Shown here: positions 40,901 to 53,137 of the stretch, in pieces
Position numbering within the stretch: position 1 is the stretch's first letter
How the letters are laid out: each line of letters opens with the position of its first letter
Assembly: GCF_000764305.2 (NCBI RefSeq)
Contig: NW_025941432.1
Location: forward strand, 36,997 to 100,996
Source of the DNA: Hyalella azteca
Lineage: Eukaryota; Arthropoda; Malacostraca; Amphipoda; Hyalellidae
Reading direction: 5' to 3'
DNA length: 64,000 bases
Program-made: the position numbers and the translations under genes
Notes under the pieces: model-generated
Databases searched by the model: none
What the model was told of the DNA's origin: nothing
What the model saw: the letters and a program-made list of their open reading frames with translations, nothing else

Positions 40901-43785
40901 TATCTTTCAAACAATTAATTGAATAGTGAATGGCAAAGATCCTAATATCTATTTTTGTGCATTAGTTTATCCTCGTACCTACATATCTCAATGGACTAAA
41001 TTAAAGGCTTATGTATTACAGATTTTGTCGTGTCCTAAAGAAGTCATATTTTTCATGTCTGGCGTGATGTACATATATAAAGTTGCACCTGGGTTGAGGT
41101 CTCTCATTTGTAAATTGAACTCCACGTGAAACCTAGTTTAAAATTCGACTTCCCGGAAAATATCACAATTTGAATTATAGTTTGCAATTATAATTCGATA
41201 AATGCTTCAGCTTAAAGCCAATATTGGATTTTGCCAATGTGATTACTCACAATAGTATCATGAATTAAAGAACGTGCCAAGGCGTAGAATAGAAAAAAAT
41301 GTATAATCCAATTCATTAAGGATTTTGTAATATACAAGATATTTCAATAAAAATATTACTTGAATTAGAGAAAGATAATAATTGAAATGTTCATATAGCA
41401 TTGTTATTACGCGCTATTTATTGCGCTCTGAAAATTTACCTATACGGTTTTTCTTTGTTTTAATTCGGATATCGAACAATTTAGTTGCTCTATATTTTAA
41501 TTATTTAAAAACTTTTAATGACCGTATACATTGATTTCTGTGAAAATTAATTGAATTTGAACCAGTTAATCGCACGTACAGAGTGGATCGAATGCTCCAG
41601 CAGCGCCAGCTATATAGCTGTGAACTTGAACATTGAATGGAGTTTGGATTCGATCTTGATCTTTGGCCTGAGGGTTAGAGCGAGGCGTCAAGCTCCCCTC
41701 ACATCTAGCCATGTCCCGCTGCCCTCTATTGTATAACAGCTAATATCGTTACGAGGGGAGCCGCTGACGTCATTAACACGCCAATTGTGACAACCTGAAT
41801 CTACGTCCACACTCACAGTCTCCTGACGGTAAAAAATCTTCACGGTCTTCGAAAGATCTCTAGATTTCCTTCAATCAAGACGCAAATTCTAATAAATAAT
41901 GCAACAAAATTATTCGCTTCATGATTTTAGTGATTGAATTCGCGTTGATTTTAATTTCGCTTTGAATTCAAATTATTTTGCTGCAGATTGCTATTATGGA
42001 GATATTATTTCACTTTCTACTCTCGTAACCCGTTCTCAATGTAATAAAGCCGGCTGGTAAATCGAAACCCAAATAAGAGTACATTGAAATCCCTGAATTG
42101 GGCGACTCCTAATTTTCAAGGCAGCGCTGTCTCGATAGTATGCGAGAAGTAAGCGCTTAAGTCGTATATAACATGATAAATTATTCGAAAGGAATGAATT
42201 TCAATTTATTTCCTGTAGCTGAATCGTGCCTTCGAGCGGCTTCAATGCGAAAATTATTTCAATTGAGAGTGTAAATATAGATTGAAAGCAATCCGTATAC
42301 TCGTTATCTTGTCGTCGTGCAGCAATTACATGATAAAAAGATGAGGTTGAAAGTACATTAAAAGTTGTTCAGTTTATTATGCAACGATATATAGATTTGA
42401 AGATTCCTTGGAATAAAATAATTTCAAGGTAACTTATCTCGCGGATAACGAAAAGTTTGGCATCTTAGGATTGAATCACTGGCGCCGTAGTTTTACAAAC
42501 TCCAGGTTGAAGCAGAGCTGCCTTACCCTGATACACATTACTGAGTTTCTAGGTCTTCTGTAGGTGATCACGTCCAGCCTGAATCTCGTACTCGGGTCAA
42601 GTGACTTCTCAATGCTCCATAAGTCTCCAGCTGAGCACGTTCAGTGACCTCTTAATGCTATTCCTACGGCAAAAGGCAAAAGTTTGGCTAGGCTACGACA
42701 GCGGCGTTGGCCGCGTGCTGGTGTTTTAATTTGCAATGGGTGTCCAATTGCTTGGGTGTTGGTTACCAAAGAAGTGTCAGGGGCTCAAGAAGAGAAGGAA
42801 TCCTCATGGAGAAGAGCTTGAACCGTGTGGGGTTTCCTTGGCGGGTGAACGACAGCGTTAAAATAAAGTTGGTGTTTAATGAACATCTAATTTGGTTTTT
42901 GTGTGGAACAGATGCACGGAGTCAACATTCCGCTCACAGCTAAATTCTAATTTTTTTGCTAAGTGCTGACAATCAAATGAAAAAGACAAAACTTAGAATT
43001 TTGAATTTAAAACCATCGAGGTTCGAAAAAGAAAGTTTGTGCGAATGTCTCATTAGAGTGTTTACCGTTAATGAAAATTTGTTGATACTCTTCATTAATA
43101 CTGTTGACTAAAATAACCTCTCTATGGATTTATCTAAGTTTGTTCGTGTGTACGAAGCATGGTACCGCATTTGCATAGGGCTGCACGAATGGTGGAACAG
43201 ATAAGGAAAAGTTGTCATTAAAATATTGAAATTTGATTTTTATATTGGTAGGTTTACATAAATTAAGGTTTTAAAACTACAAACGGTTCTCCGGATGGCG
43301 GGACTCCAGATACGAAATTCGTGTTGGCTAATATAAGAAAAAGGTCGGAAAAAATTAGGACAAATCTCTTATGAAGTTTGGACATTTTTTCTGACAAATC
43401 TGCGACAAAGTTTAGACAAAGCTTTGACAGCTCTCGGAAATTGTGGTACAATTAAGTCTCAGATAACAAAATCCAGACAAAGTTCGGAAAATTTTTGGAC
43501 CACGCTCGGTCAGAGTATATACAAATTTAGGACAATACTCCCTGAATAAAGATAGAAACCGAATGAAAAATACCGGTACTAGAGATACCTGAATTTTTCT
43601 AGCCTTCTTCTAGCCAGATTTTTTATAATTGACGACGCCCACTGGCGTGTAATTATTGTTGGAAGTTCTGGTGATATTCCAATAGTCGCGAGTTGTTGGT
43701 GCAAAAATCAAATATGCTGGGGGAATCAAAGTTCCGAAAAAATGTTTAGTTTTAATTAGTTTAATTATGGCTATAAAAATACTCC
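31932..43785. other. Long non-coding stretch
   Basis: About 12 kb of AT-rich sequence with scattered short open frames, none with a recognisable domain or convincing splice structure. A loose repetition of AGACAAAGTTCGGA-like words occurs at 43370-43530, and a poly-G run at 36562-36571. Confidence 0.5.
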
Positions 43786-43977
43786 GAATGCTTGATAAGC
43801 AAATGCATTCACTCAATGCATCCAAATATACAAATAAAATAATTGCCCAAGATTTCGCATCGAATAGAAATTCCATGTAAAGAATGCTTGATAAGCAAAT
43901 GCATTCACTCAATTAATCCAAATATACAAATAAAATAATTGCCCAAGATTTCGCATCGAATAGAAATTCCATGTAAC
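43786..43977. repeat. 96-bp tandem duplication
   Basis: Two nearly identical 96-bp copies beginning GAATGCTTGATAAGCAAATG lie end to end (43786-43881 and 43882-43977). They differ by only a few bases near the middle. Confidence 0.92.
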
Positions 43978-46392
43978 AATCCATGTCCACCTCGAATGAA
44001 GAGGAAATTTTAGGCTTCTGCGTCTGTAGGCGAGCCGTAATCTGCTGATAATGGAGAGGCTTATCCTATCTACGATAAGATGTGGAGCAAACAGTCTTGA
44101 TCCTCGTGTTGTCCGAGCCACGGCCATTGATCCGACAGGTCGCCGCTGCTCGACGAGGTCCGCACTTGCGGAACACGAGCGAGGCTCGGAACGAAGCATT
44201 AGCTTCTGTAGCAGGAGTTGTATGCTGTTGTAGCAGGAGCTGTTGTATGCTACAACAGACCAGCTTATTGTATCATAGTTGGTAGTTGGTAGTGAGGTAG
44301 GTGTGTCGTCTTATGCCTAATGTTGAATTCTTCAAGACTAGACAAAGACGCTCTAGTTATACGATTGCCCTGTCAAGCAATAGCCTTTGTCTTGATACAG
44401 AAGTATTTCACTAACTCGGCTTGCACCATGGTTTTGTAAAAATAGGAAAATGGTAGTAAGTGCATTTTATTAATTGTCCTTTACACCTGTTAATTTATTC
44501 TTCTAAACCGGTACATCGATGGGCTGATAATTTGACGTTACTCTGCCGGCTTCAAGAACATTTCAACGATTCAACGCCTCAAAGAATTTAATACTAAACT
44601 GTAAAATAGTAAGGTACTGCATCGTGAACAATCGCACGGGATAAATCTACATAAAATTTAATACTCAGTATACGTATTTATTGAAATTATCAATGGTGAA
44701 TGACATGAATAAGTGGAAGAATTAATCGTAAGTCTAATAAGATCGGAATACTGACCTAGAAGTAAATAATTTTTTTCATCTTAGGAAATATTATGACGCA
44801 GGAACTAGTTTGAATGTAGAAGATACTTGCTTGTTCGTATTAAGAACGTTCTAATAGAATCTCAAGCTAAAAGTTCTGACTATATTCGGGAAAATTATTA
44901 GAACTCTGATGTTAGGAAGGAGGCTCGCATTACGAAGGCTTTGTTTTTGTTTTCATTACTCTGAGAACCCTGTGTCCAGAAGCGGGCAAGGTGCATAACA
45001 ATACCATGTGTTACATGTCGTTAGGTGGACACCCGAAACTCACATAAACACACACTCCCTAAACTGTCCAGTTGAGCTTGTCAAACACCGTAAATAAGTA
45101 CGGTGTTTTGCTACTGGAATGTGAAACATGGACATGAATGTTTGCGGTCGGTGCCAATTGAGCTGAAGACTCTCGTTGACACCGCAAGAGGGAGCATGGG
45201 TGGCCTATGTGGTCTTGAGACATCCTTCTTAGGAGACGCGGACGCTGTCAGTTCTGAGAAATGAAAGGCAGTTAATGGGCGACGACGATGTGCCGTGAAA
45301 TTCTTCATTCAACGCCCAATGGCTGCTCTACTCAAGCTTTTCTCAATCATTGATCTTTTCTTTCAAAGCTGAATTTTGAACAATCTTTTGAACTGATACA
45401 TGCGAATAGTTGACCAAGTTAAGAAATAGACTAAAATTGAATTACCGCTGATATGCACATTTAAAGGAAGTAATTGTAGACACAGAAGCATTGAAGTGGA
45501 TAAATAAAATTTGATTACAAGACAACCAGATAATTAGATATAAATGTTATGGACGACAAATTGGCGAATAAAAGAACTTTTATTTGCACGAAAAGTGCAT
45601 GCGTTTTTCTCTATTATCCTAGGGGTTTGGATGGTCATAATAAAGAAGGAATTTACAAGCATGGAATGTCGCGACCGAAGGCTTTCTTAAGTATACAAGA
45701 GCGAACACTAATTGATCAGAAAACGGTCGGCTTAGCATTTTCAGGAGTAAATAGAGAGCTTGCTTGGGCTGTCTGGGTGGACGGAGTATGTCAGTCCTTT
45801 GTGCGCACCCAGGCCCACGCCAGACGGACGTGTTCATTCGCCCGGATCGCAGTAAAACAGTTCCTAGATCAAGATTTCATTGTAATTTAAGGGAGATAAT
45901 ATTTGAAGCAATGAATAATGCTCTAAATGAATAAATAGAATAAATTTAGGAAGAACCATTTTCAAGGGTAGTAAGCAAAATTTGCTTTATTTTATCACTG
46001 GGCCAAAAATGTGAGTGTTCAAGATCTGGTGGTCGTGTACCATGTGTGGACGTGGCCGCATTCAACCGTCCGACAATTAGGATAAGAATTACGCTAACAA
46101 AGACTGAGCCAAAGAATTGCAGCTTGTGGCTCCAAGAACAGAGCTTCTTATTCAGCTTCTGGAATGCCGAGACTTAAATAAGTTCAATGGGAGGGTGGAA
46201 AACTGTACGTTCTTCGCGCATGACGCTCGTGCATGTGCGTGAAACCGGTGATCCTTCACACAATGAAGAACATAATTGCAGGAATTTTTACTACAAGTAT
46301 CCATCATGCCATGTAGACTGTAGGGGGCTGAGAGGAAGGGATTTGTCGGGAATGCAGGAGTTTTTAATATGAATATCCAATCCTATACCAAA
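43978..46392. other. Non-coding stretch
   Basis: Mostly AT-rich. A short GTAGCAGGAG repeat with a CTGTTGTA/TACAACAG hairpin lies at 44209-44260. An open plus-strand frame at 45549-45890 (113 codons) has no recognisable domain and I do not call it a gene. Confidence 0.45.
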
Positions 46393-46500
46393 TATACACG
46401 GTGATTCACGGAAATTTCTCGATTTAAAAGCTCAATAAAACTTATAAATATATAATTAAAACATAAATTTGATTGAAAGACATTACCTGAATTTATTGTA

Positions 46501-46702
46501 TCACTTAGTTTTAAAGATAACATCAGGCAAAAAGTGGCTAACATTGTACATGCATTCAGTTAGTCGACTTTTTAAGTTCCGTTTAACTCGCTGAAGCATA
46601 TTGACGGGTATGTTGACGAAGGCTCGGACCTCGGAGTGTGTTGTCATTCAAATGAGCTAGGGTTCTTGGACAGTCAGGTTAAACAATTGATTTAAGATAT
46701 CC
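46501..46702 (-). pseudogene. Mariner transposase C-terminal remnant
   Basis: The minus strand reads GYLKS, an internal stop, PRTLAHLNDN, then after a frame change VRAFVNIPVNMLQRVKRNLK and RLTECMYNVSHFLPDVIFK, ending at a TGA at 46501. These match in order the segment just after the last catalytic acidic residue of mariner-like transposases (GYLKS, IP..ML..V, IIFK end). The missing core marks the deletion point at about 46703-46764. Confidence 0.8.
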
Positions 46703-46764
46703 CCTTGAGAAATTACACTGAGCAAGATCGGGGGATCGCTTTTCTGATCGGGGGATCGCTCACC

Positions 46765-47039
46765 TCAATTAAGGAGGTGAGGCCTACTGCAAAATGTTAT
46801 CTCGGAAGATCCACGATGTGGAGAACGCTGAAACGCCTCTCTAACTCTCTTTACGTTTTCGGGTGTTGTGCCAGTGTTGTCGGGTGTTGTGCTGACCTCC
46901 AGACCTTCATATATACATTCACACTTCCACTTGCCCTAAATGTGTTCACCCACGTAACAATCAATTTTCCATCAGGAACCTGACCTGAAGGACGAATACG
47001 GAACCTTGTGCGGAATGCTCGCGAGTAGCGTTTATACAA
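46765..47039 (-). pseudogene. Mariner transposase N-terminal helix-turn-helix remnant
   Basis: The frame at 46851-47039 reads RAFRTRFRIRPSGQVPDGK, then WVNTFRASGSVN, typical of the first HTH of mariner-like transposases. A frame change near 46860 continues it as TPENVKRVREAFQRSPHRG, the usual start of the second helix region, before a stop at 46765. The frameshift and early stop show it is not functional. Confidence 0.8.
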
Positions 47040-47239
47040 TGATCATTAGAAAAGTACGCCTCGACAGTAAACGCAAGCTACTCACTTGTCCAATGCATAG
47101 TTACAACTGACTAGGCGCCATACACAACTTCCTTCATGACTTTGCCTTTCGTATGAAATGCTACCCGTCTCTTTCCCACGATATCTTGCTGCTTGGCGTT
47201 AAATGCAAAGCAGGAAGCTTTCGCGAAACACCCTGTATA

Positions 47240-48374
47240 CATGGGGCTGAAAGCACGGTGAATACAGTCATGGTAGTCGAAATGATGCAAGAAGTAAAGA
47301 AAAATTATTTTCGATTTTATTTCTCAAATTTCATTCGAGAGTTACTTAATTTGAGTTATAAAATAACTGGAAAATTTAAATGACATTGAACATTAATGGG
47401 CGAAAGGGATTTATAGAAATTGCATCATTGCATTAACTTTTACATCGAAAGCAATTGTTTTCACTTAGTAATGAACATCGTGACCACGAATGTGAAATAA
47501 GATAGGGATGATTTATTATGAAATTAAATCAATCATATCGAAATGAAATGGTCTATTGAAATTAATGTCTAGTTCAATAGCAGCTTCTTATTACTCCTAA
47601 TGTGTGTTAGATAATTTTTGCTTAATGTATAAATTGGCTGTCTCGAAACCAACAAATTACGAAGAATTCAAAGAAATAAATAGCAGTGTGGTACATTTGC
47701 CTTTAGTAATTTCTATCTGGCACCAGAAATACAGACCACTCGCTCGGAAAATGATTCTGAACACCAAAAACTTTTGATCTTTAAACAGAACTTGTGCATG
47801 GAAATTATAATCATAAAGATTCTTATGATAATAACTTAACCGTGGGAGATAATCATACATATTTCCTTCTCTTTTGAACCTTGAACAATCCTGCGTAAGA
47901 TGATTTGATTCTACAACGCGCACTGGACACCTCGGCCTTCCATGGATCGGCCAGTTTTGTGCTACGCACGTACGCGCGGACGTCGTCGGAAAACCATTGC
48001 TGACCCTCCGACGCCGTGCTTCGTAACAACACATGGATTACTCTGGGGCAAACAACAGGATAGAGCGGCCCTGCACAAAGAATATACCTTCTCTCGGAGA
48101 CATATCCTTTCTTACGGCTCGAGTGGCGTTTGTTTGTGTGAATAGAAGCTCTTTTTAGTCAACTTAATCCAATGGATGAATTGGAAAGGATCGTATCGCT
48201 TTCCGTGTCGTTAGGTGCAAAGATTCGTCTGTGAATCTCTGTATTTTGAAAGCGTCCCACAATTGCCCATTCGTGTAAATTTAACAAAAAAATGCGGTTA
48301 CTTGGCCGTAAATTTAAAGATTAAAAATTGGCGCGCTCGCAGTTAAGAGTTTGCTGTGTAATCATCAGCTCTTC
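47240..48374. other. Non-coding stretch
   Basis: AT-rich with a GC-richer patch at 47930-48130. No recognisable gene. Confidence 0.45.
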
Positions 48375-50401
48375 TATGTTCTAATAACCTAAATAAAATT
48401 GTGGGAATAATTTAATTCAGCGTTCCTGAATTAAAGTTTGCCTAAGTGACTTAAATCACAGTGTAGAGTGTGATTATGGGCTTACAATGTAATGTGTAAC
48501 GGAACGTAATTTATGAAAACAATTAGTCGAAACTAAATTTAAAATTTTTGGAATTATTTCGCATAGAATTATCCGACAATTCTATAATCTATTTGCATTT
48601 ACGCGCAAAACGATTATTTAGGTGGGAGTGCCGTGAGCAGCAGGAGAAGTGGCCGGGAGCTTCAGTTTCCAACTTGAGGGCAGAAAAATTTAATGGTCAT
48701 GCCAACTGCTGTAATCAGAGGAGAGTTAAAACTTCGGAAGAGTAAACGGAATTAACACAACAAATTGGGCTTGGGATATTGGGTATTAAATACAAAAAGT
48801 ATTGGGCTTGGGATAGCTAAATTGTTTTACTTACTCGTCCCCATATGTCGCAACTCGGCTTGCTTTATGTAAATTGAGACCAAGAGCTTCAAGTAAAAAC
48901 TCTTTAAAGAGCTGTTCGGCGACCCAACGGGCAGTGGGGAAGTCTTGTGGGTTGGGGGACCGTGTGCAGGGGTCGCTTTGTTTCTCGGCTGGCGAGTAAT
49001 GCGCCGCTGAAAGCTATCGCTTGCGAGCACTCGCCTCCTGAGCGCCTTACTCCCTCGCCCCTGCCGGCTCTGTTCCGCCTCGGCCACCTCCACTTTGCAC
49101 ACAAGTAGACCGTTAAAATTATATAAATGACTGGAAATGAACGCTAGGGACTTGGAAGGTTTATGCAAAATTAGGAATGTTTTTTGTTTTCTTGTGAGGC
49201 CGTGCAGCTAAATCCACGTAGCGAAGATTTCGCAACCTAAAGCTTTTTACGGGCAACGCAGTAAATTTTTTTCTCAGAATTTTCGCAGTAAATTCTTTTT
49301 CTCGAGAAATTTCTCAGAATTTCTATGAGCATAACAGTTCGGTGAGAAGTGATGACAGCTAACGCTTATCCGAAACAGGAACTTGAACATCAACGCAACA
49401 TCGAAAATATGTTCTAATAACCTAAATAAAATTGTGGGAATAATTTAATTCAGCGTTCCTGAATTAAAGTTTGCCTAAGTGACTTAAATCACAGTGTAGA
49501 GTGTGATTATGGGCTTACAATGTAATGTGTAACGGAACGTAATTTATGAAAACAATTAGTCGAAACTAAATTTAAAATTTTTGGAATTATTTCGCATAGA
49601 ATTATCCGACAATTCTATAATCTATTTGCATTTACGCGCAAAACGATTATTTAGGTGGGAGTGCCGTGAGCAGCAGGAGAAGTTGCCGGGAGCTTCAGTT
49701 TCCAACTTGAGGGCAGAAAAATTTAATGGTCATGCCAACTGCTGTAATCAGAGGAGAGTTGGAACTTCGGGAGAGTAAACGGAATTAACACAACAAATTG
49801 GGCTTGGGATATTGGGTATTAAATACAAAAAGTATTGGGCTTGGGATAGCTAAATTGTTTTACTTACTCGTCCCCATATGTCGCAACTCGGCTTGCTTTA
49901 TGGAAATTGAGACCAAGAGCTTCAAGTAAAAACTCTTTAAAGAGCTGTTCGGCGACCCAACGGGCAGCGGGGAAGTCTTGTGGGTTGGGGGACCGTGTGC
50001 AGGGGTCGCTTTGTTTCTCGGCTGGCGAGTAATGCGCCGCTGAAAGCTATCGCTTGCGAGCACTCGCCTCCTGAGCGCCTTACTCCCTCGCCCCTGCCGG
50101 CTCTGTTCCGCCTCGGCCACCTCCACTTTGCACACGAGTAGACAGTTAAAATTATATAAATGACTGGAAATGAACGCTAGGGACTTGGAAGGTTTATGCA
50201 AAATTAGGAATGTTTTTTGTTTTCTTGTGAGGCCGTGCAGCTAAATCCACGTAGCGAAGATTTCGCAACCTAAAGCTTTTTACGGGCAATGCAGTAACTG
50301 AAAATTTTCAGAATTTCTATGAGCATAACAGTTCGGTGAGAAATGATAACAGCCAACGCTTTTCCGAAACAGGAACTTAAACATCAACGTAACATCGAAA
50401 T
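48375..50401. repeat. Recent 1,033-bp tandem duplication
   Basis: Copy 1 (48375-49407) and copy 2 (49408 to about 50401) are nearly identical with a fixed 1,033-base offset. A few substitutions are visible (for example near 48653/49686 and 48738/49771), and about 40 bases are missing from copy 2 near its 3' end. Each copy carries a GC-rich core (48920-49095 and 49953-50128) that is open over 113 codons on the minus strand, plus a 65-codon plus-strand frame. I recognise neither protein. Confidence 0.95.
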
Positions 50402-51360
50402 ATTAGAGTGACATTTCCAGAGCCAGTATTTATTTGAAGTTTACGGGAAAAATATCATACATAACATACGTAAAAATTATAATTATTTATACAGACCAAG
50501 AACTTGCTGATGAACTGTCCCTAGCGCTGGAAAATACAGATTAAGCAATGGTCACAATTTATTTATGAATTAGTGAGAATTCTAGAGAACATTCGGAAAC
50601 ATTTCATTATATATTCATCGTGTCATGTATTTTTTATGCTATATAAAATAAAAAAGCTCTTGTACATAATATCTAACTAATATATAATTATAATTTGTCA
50701 ATCATGCATTTAATATCAACGTGAATGTAATTAAAGTCTTTGCACTGATGTAATCAGTGCAAGGATTAAGTCTTAGTATGCCGAAAGGAAATTCGCAGCT
50801 AAATGCAAAATTTTGAAAAATTACTATAATCGCCCCTCAAATAAATTTATGGGGTATAGTAATCAGGCTTAAACTACAACGCTATTTTCAAGGGATTAGC
50901 AAATAAAAGGGAGTTTGGTAAGTTTCTTCGTTTTTAATACACTTAATTACGGCCTGTTGCGGTCTCAGTTGCTGTGAAGAAGTTATCATGTAATTTCTCC
51001 GCTCTTCCAGATGAAACCTTTCTTTATAAGATTCCAATTAATGTGAATTGGTTTTTCACTATTTCTTTCGTAGCACATCTAATTTCTACTAATTTTATAT
51101 ATATCAGGTGGAAGCATTGAAATTTAGAAACTTACTAAGTCGGAGTGATTTTTTTTAAATCCCCATGTTTGTTTGTATCTCAGCACAAGTTGCTAATACG
51201 AGTTCAAATAAAAATTGTATCACTTTTTTGCACGAATAAATTCATTTCCTCGTGAGTGATGAATAGTTTTCAAGATATTATGTTACAAAATTCCTGGTAA
51301 TATCCATATACGCCTCATCGGCAAATGAATAATTACAGCATACTGAGCATAGCCTCTAGC
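50402..51360. other. Non-coding stretch with a small hairpin
   Basis: AT-rich. A hairpin with 10-bp arms TTGCACTGAT and ATCAGTGCAA around GTA lies at 50740-50762. No gene recognised. Confidence 0.6.
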
Positions 51361-51369
51361 ACACCGATC

Positions 51370-51600
51370 CCAATCGCCAATGCTGGCAAAGACATTCAGA
51401 ATTTAGTCCTCGCCTGCAATGACTCCGTCCGAATTTGGGATTGCCCGATCGAGCTGACCCCTCGGACCGGACGGAGCGGACGAAAGAGCAGCTTAGATTG
51501 GCCGGAGGTTGGCTTACGGAACGCAGACGCTCTCTCGCCGGTCAGTTGAGAAAGGATTTAAGCGTCTTTCTGAGGATAAAACGTGGCTTAGGTTATCTTT
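51370..51600 (+). promoter_or_regulatory. GC-rich patch with an initiator-like sequence
   Basis: A GC-rich block contains an inverted CCAAT match (GATTGGCC at 51496) and, 40-odd bases on, CGGTCAGTTGAG with the arthropod-type initiator TCAGTT near 51541. The plus-strand frame through it has no recognisable domain. This is only a candidate core promoter; I can name no gene for it. Confidence 0.22.
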
Positions 51601-53109
51601 AGTGTTCGTCTCAGACGCCACTTGAAAGGGAGACCCCACAATCCATATATAACGGTGAATTATGAGCGCCTAAAATGATATCGCCAAAATTCACAGTTAT
51701 ATATAGGTACTTATAATATAAATTCAGAAAATTAAAGTAATTGAGGTATTCACATAACTTATGAAAACTAATTCTGACATTACCTTATCCCATGTACATG
51801 AGCTCCTTTTTTGGGTAAGATGAAAACTGTATTTATGAGATGCTCGCTCTAGTCTGAACTCATTTGTACAGATGGGCTGATTTTTCCAGTATATAACGAA
51901 GAAAAGGCAGCATCTACGAGAGTTGCTGCCCTAAATAAAGGTCGGTTCGCAACAGCCTGATATTATTTATATTGAAGCGTAAGCCTTTTTGTACTCACCC
52001 AGGATAAATGAACATCTAGTCGACGCCAGCTGACACAGGAAATAAAAAATATTTATTTTTTTGCCTCATCATTGGTGAAAAGGTCGCAGACAAACGGGCA
52101 TCAAAATCCTACACCGCGACTGTTTGCTCACAGCTTCACGTCACATCGTGTGAGCCATCAAAGCTCCTGCGCCTCTATAATCTCAGCGGCCGCCGCGCAC
52201 ATTCAGCCATCCATTCTCGTACCGCCACCAAATAATTCAGCCGCAGTTCAATGTGTCACAACGAAGCCTCAAAGTTCGAGTATTAACATTGTTAAAATGA
52301 GACACACCGGTAAATACCAGTACAATATAGTGTTGTGAAAATTTATTCATATTTTATCTAAATGTGAATAAAATATCTGATCTGAGTCGGCGCTGTCGAG
52401 TGAGAATAAAAAAGGCAATGCACCGTCAAATGAAGAGCTCTATCAGCGGCAGAGGAATTGAGCTTTATCTTTTTGAGAAAAACACCTGGAGCTTGCAGAC
52501 AGTTGACATAACATTATGTATGTACCAAAATTAAATGTATGTAAATGATCTTGTAAATTTTAATCAATGAATTGTCTGGTCACTCGTGTTTAAAAATGTA
52601 AATACATAAATTAAGTTAACTCATGGCAAAGGAATGTGCGGTTCAAAAATAATTAAATTAATTTTGGGAGTTACTTTTCCGATCATTAGGTTAACTCTAA
52701 TGGAAAGTCATCATAAACGATCGAGGATTGATGCTCAGAAGGTCACTTTAAAATCATGTTCGTATGCGAGTATGTTTAGTGGAATTGATGAATGTAGGTG
52801 CAGTTCCCAGTGCTAACTTGAATTAAGGTAATTAGTAATTGAATCAAGTCTTAAAAACAATTTAAATTTCAATTGAAGTTGGCAAAAAAACATTACAAGA
52901 AATGAAACCTGATGGTTTCAAAATCATTCTTCTTGGCATAATTGAACAGCTTAAAAATTACGGAACACACGACACGAATCTCTTCCGGCTTTTCTTCCAG
53001 AGCGGAAACTTTCATAAGGAACTAATTAACTCTTCCTCGCACCGGCGCAGTTTGTATTACGATCGCAGCATCGATCTCGCACTCGCATATAGTGAGGGAT
53101 ACTCCAGCC
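51601..53109. other. Non-coding stretch
   Basis: AT-rich, with modestly GC-richer patches at 52090-52240 and 52970-53090. No recognised gene. Confidence 0.45.
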
Positions 53110-53137
53110 CATGCTGAAAATTTAAATTTTCAGCATG
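53110..53137. repeat. 28-bp perfect palindrome
   Basis: Arms CATGCTGAAAATTT and AAATTTTCAGCATG meet without a loop. Parts of the surrounding sequence (GAGGGATACTCCAGCC and CCAGCCCATGCTGAAA) recur downstream to about 53220. Confidence 0.92.

Larger units (their letters stand above)
46393..47239 (-). mobile_element. Internally deleted mariner-type DNA transposon
   Basis: Terminal inverted repeats are visible: the left end reads TATACACGGTGATTCACGGA, and the right end, read on the minus strand, TATACAGGGTGTTTCGCGAA. Both begin at TA, the Tc1/mariner target. Between them, minus-strand transposase remnants occur in the right order: an N-terminal helix-turn-helix part, its linker, then directly the C-terminal end. 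The length of 847 bp is shorter than the usual 1.3 kb or so, and the catalytic DDE/D core is absent. It is therefore a non-autonomous or dead copy. Confidence 0.85.

Noticed and set aside
45549..45890. Plus-strand 113-codon frame
   Set aside because: No recognisable domain, no splice or promoter support, and average base composition. Likely chance.
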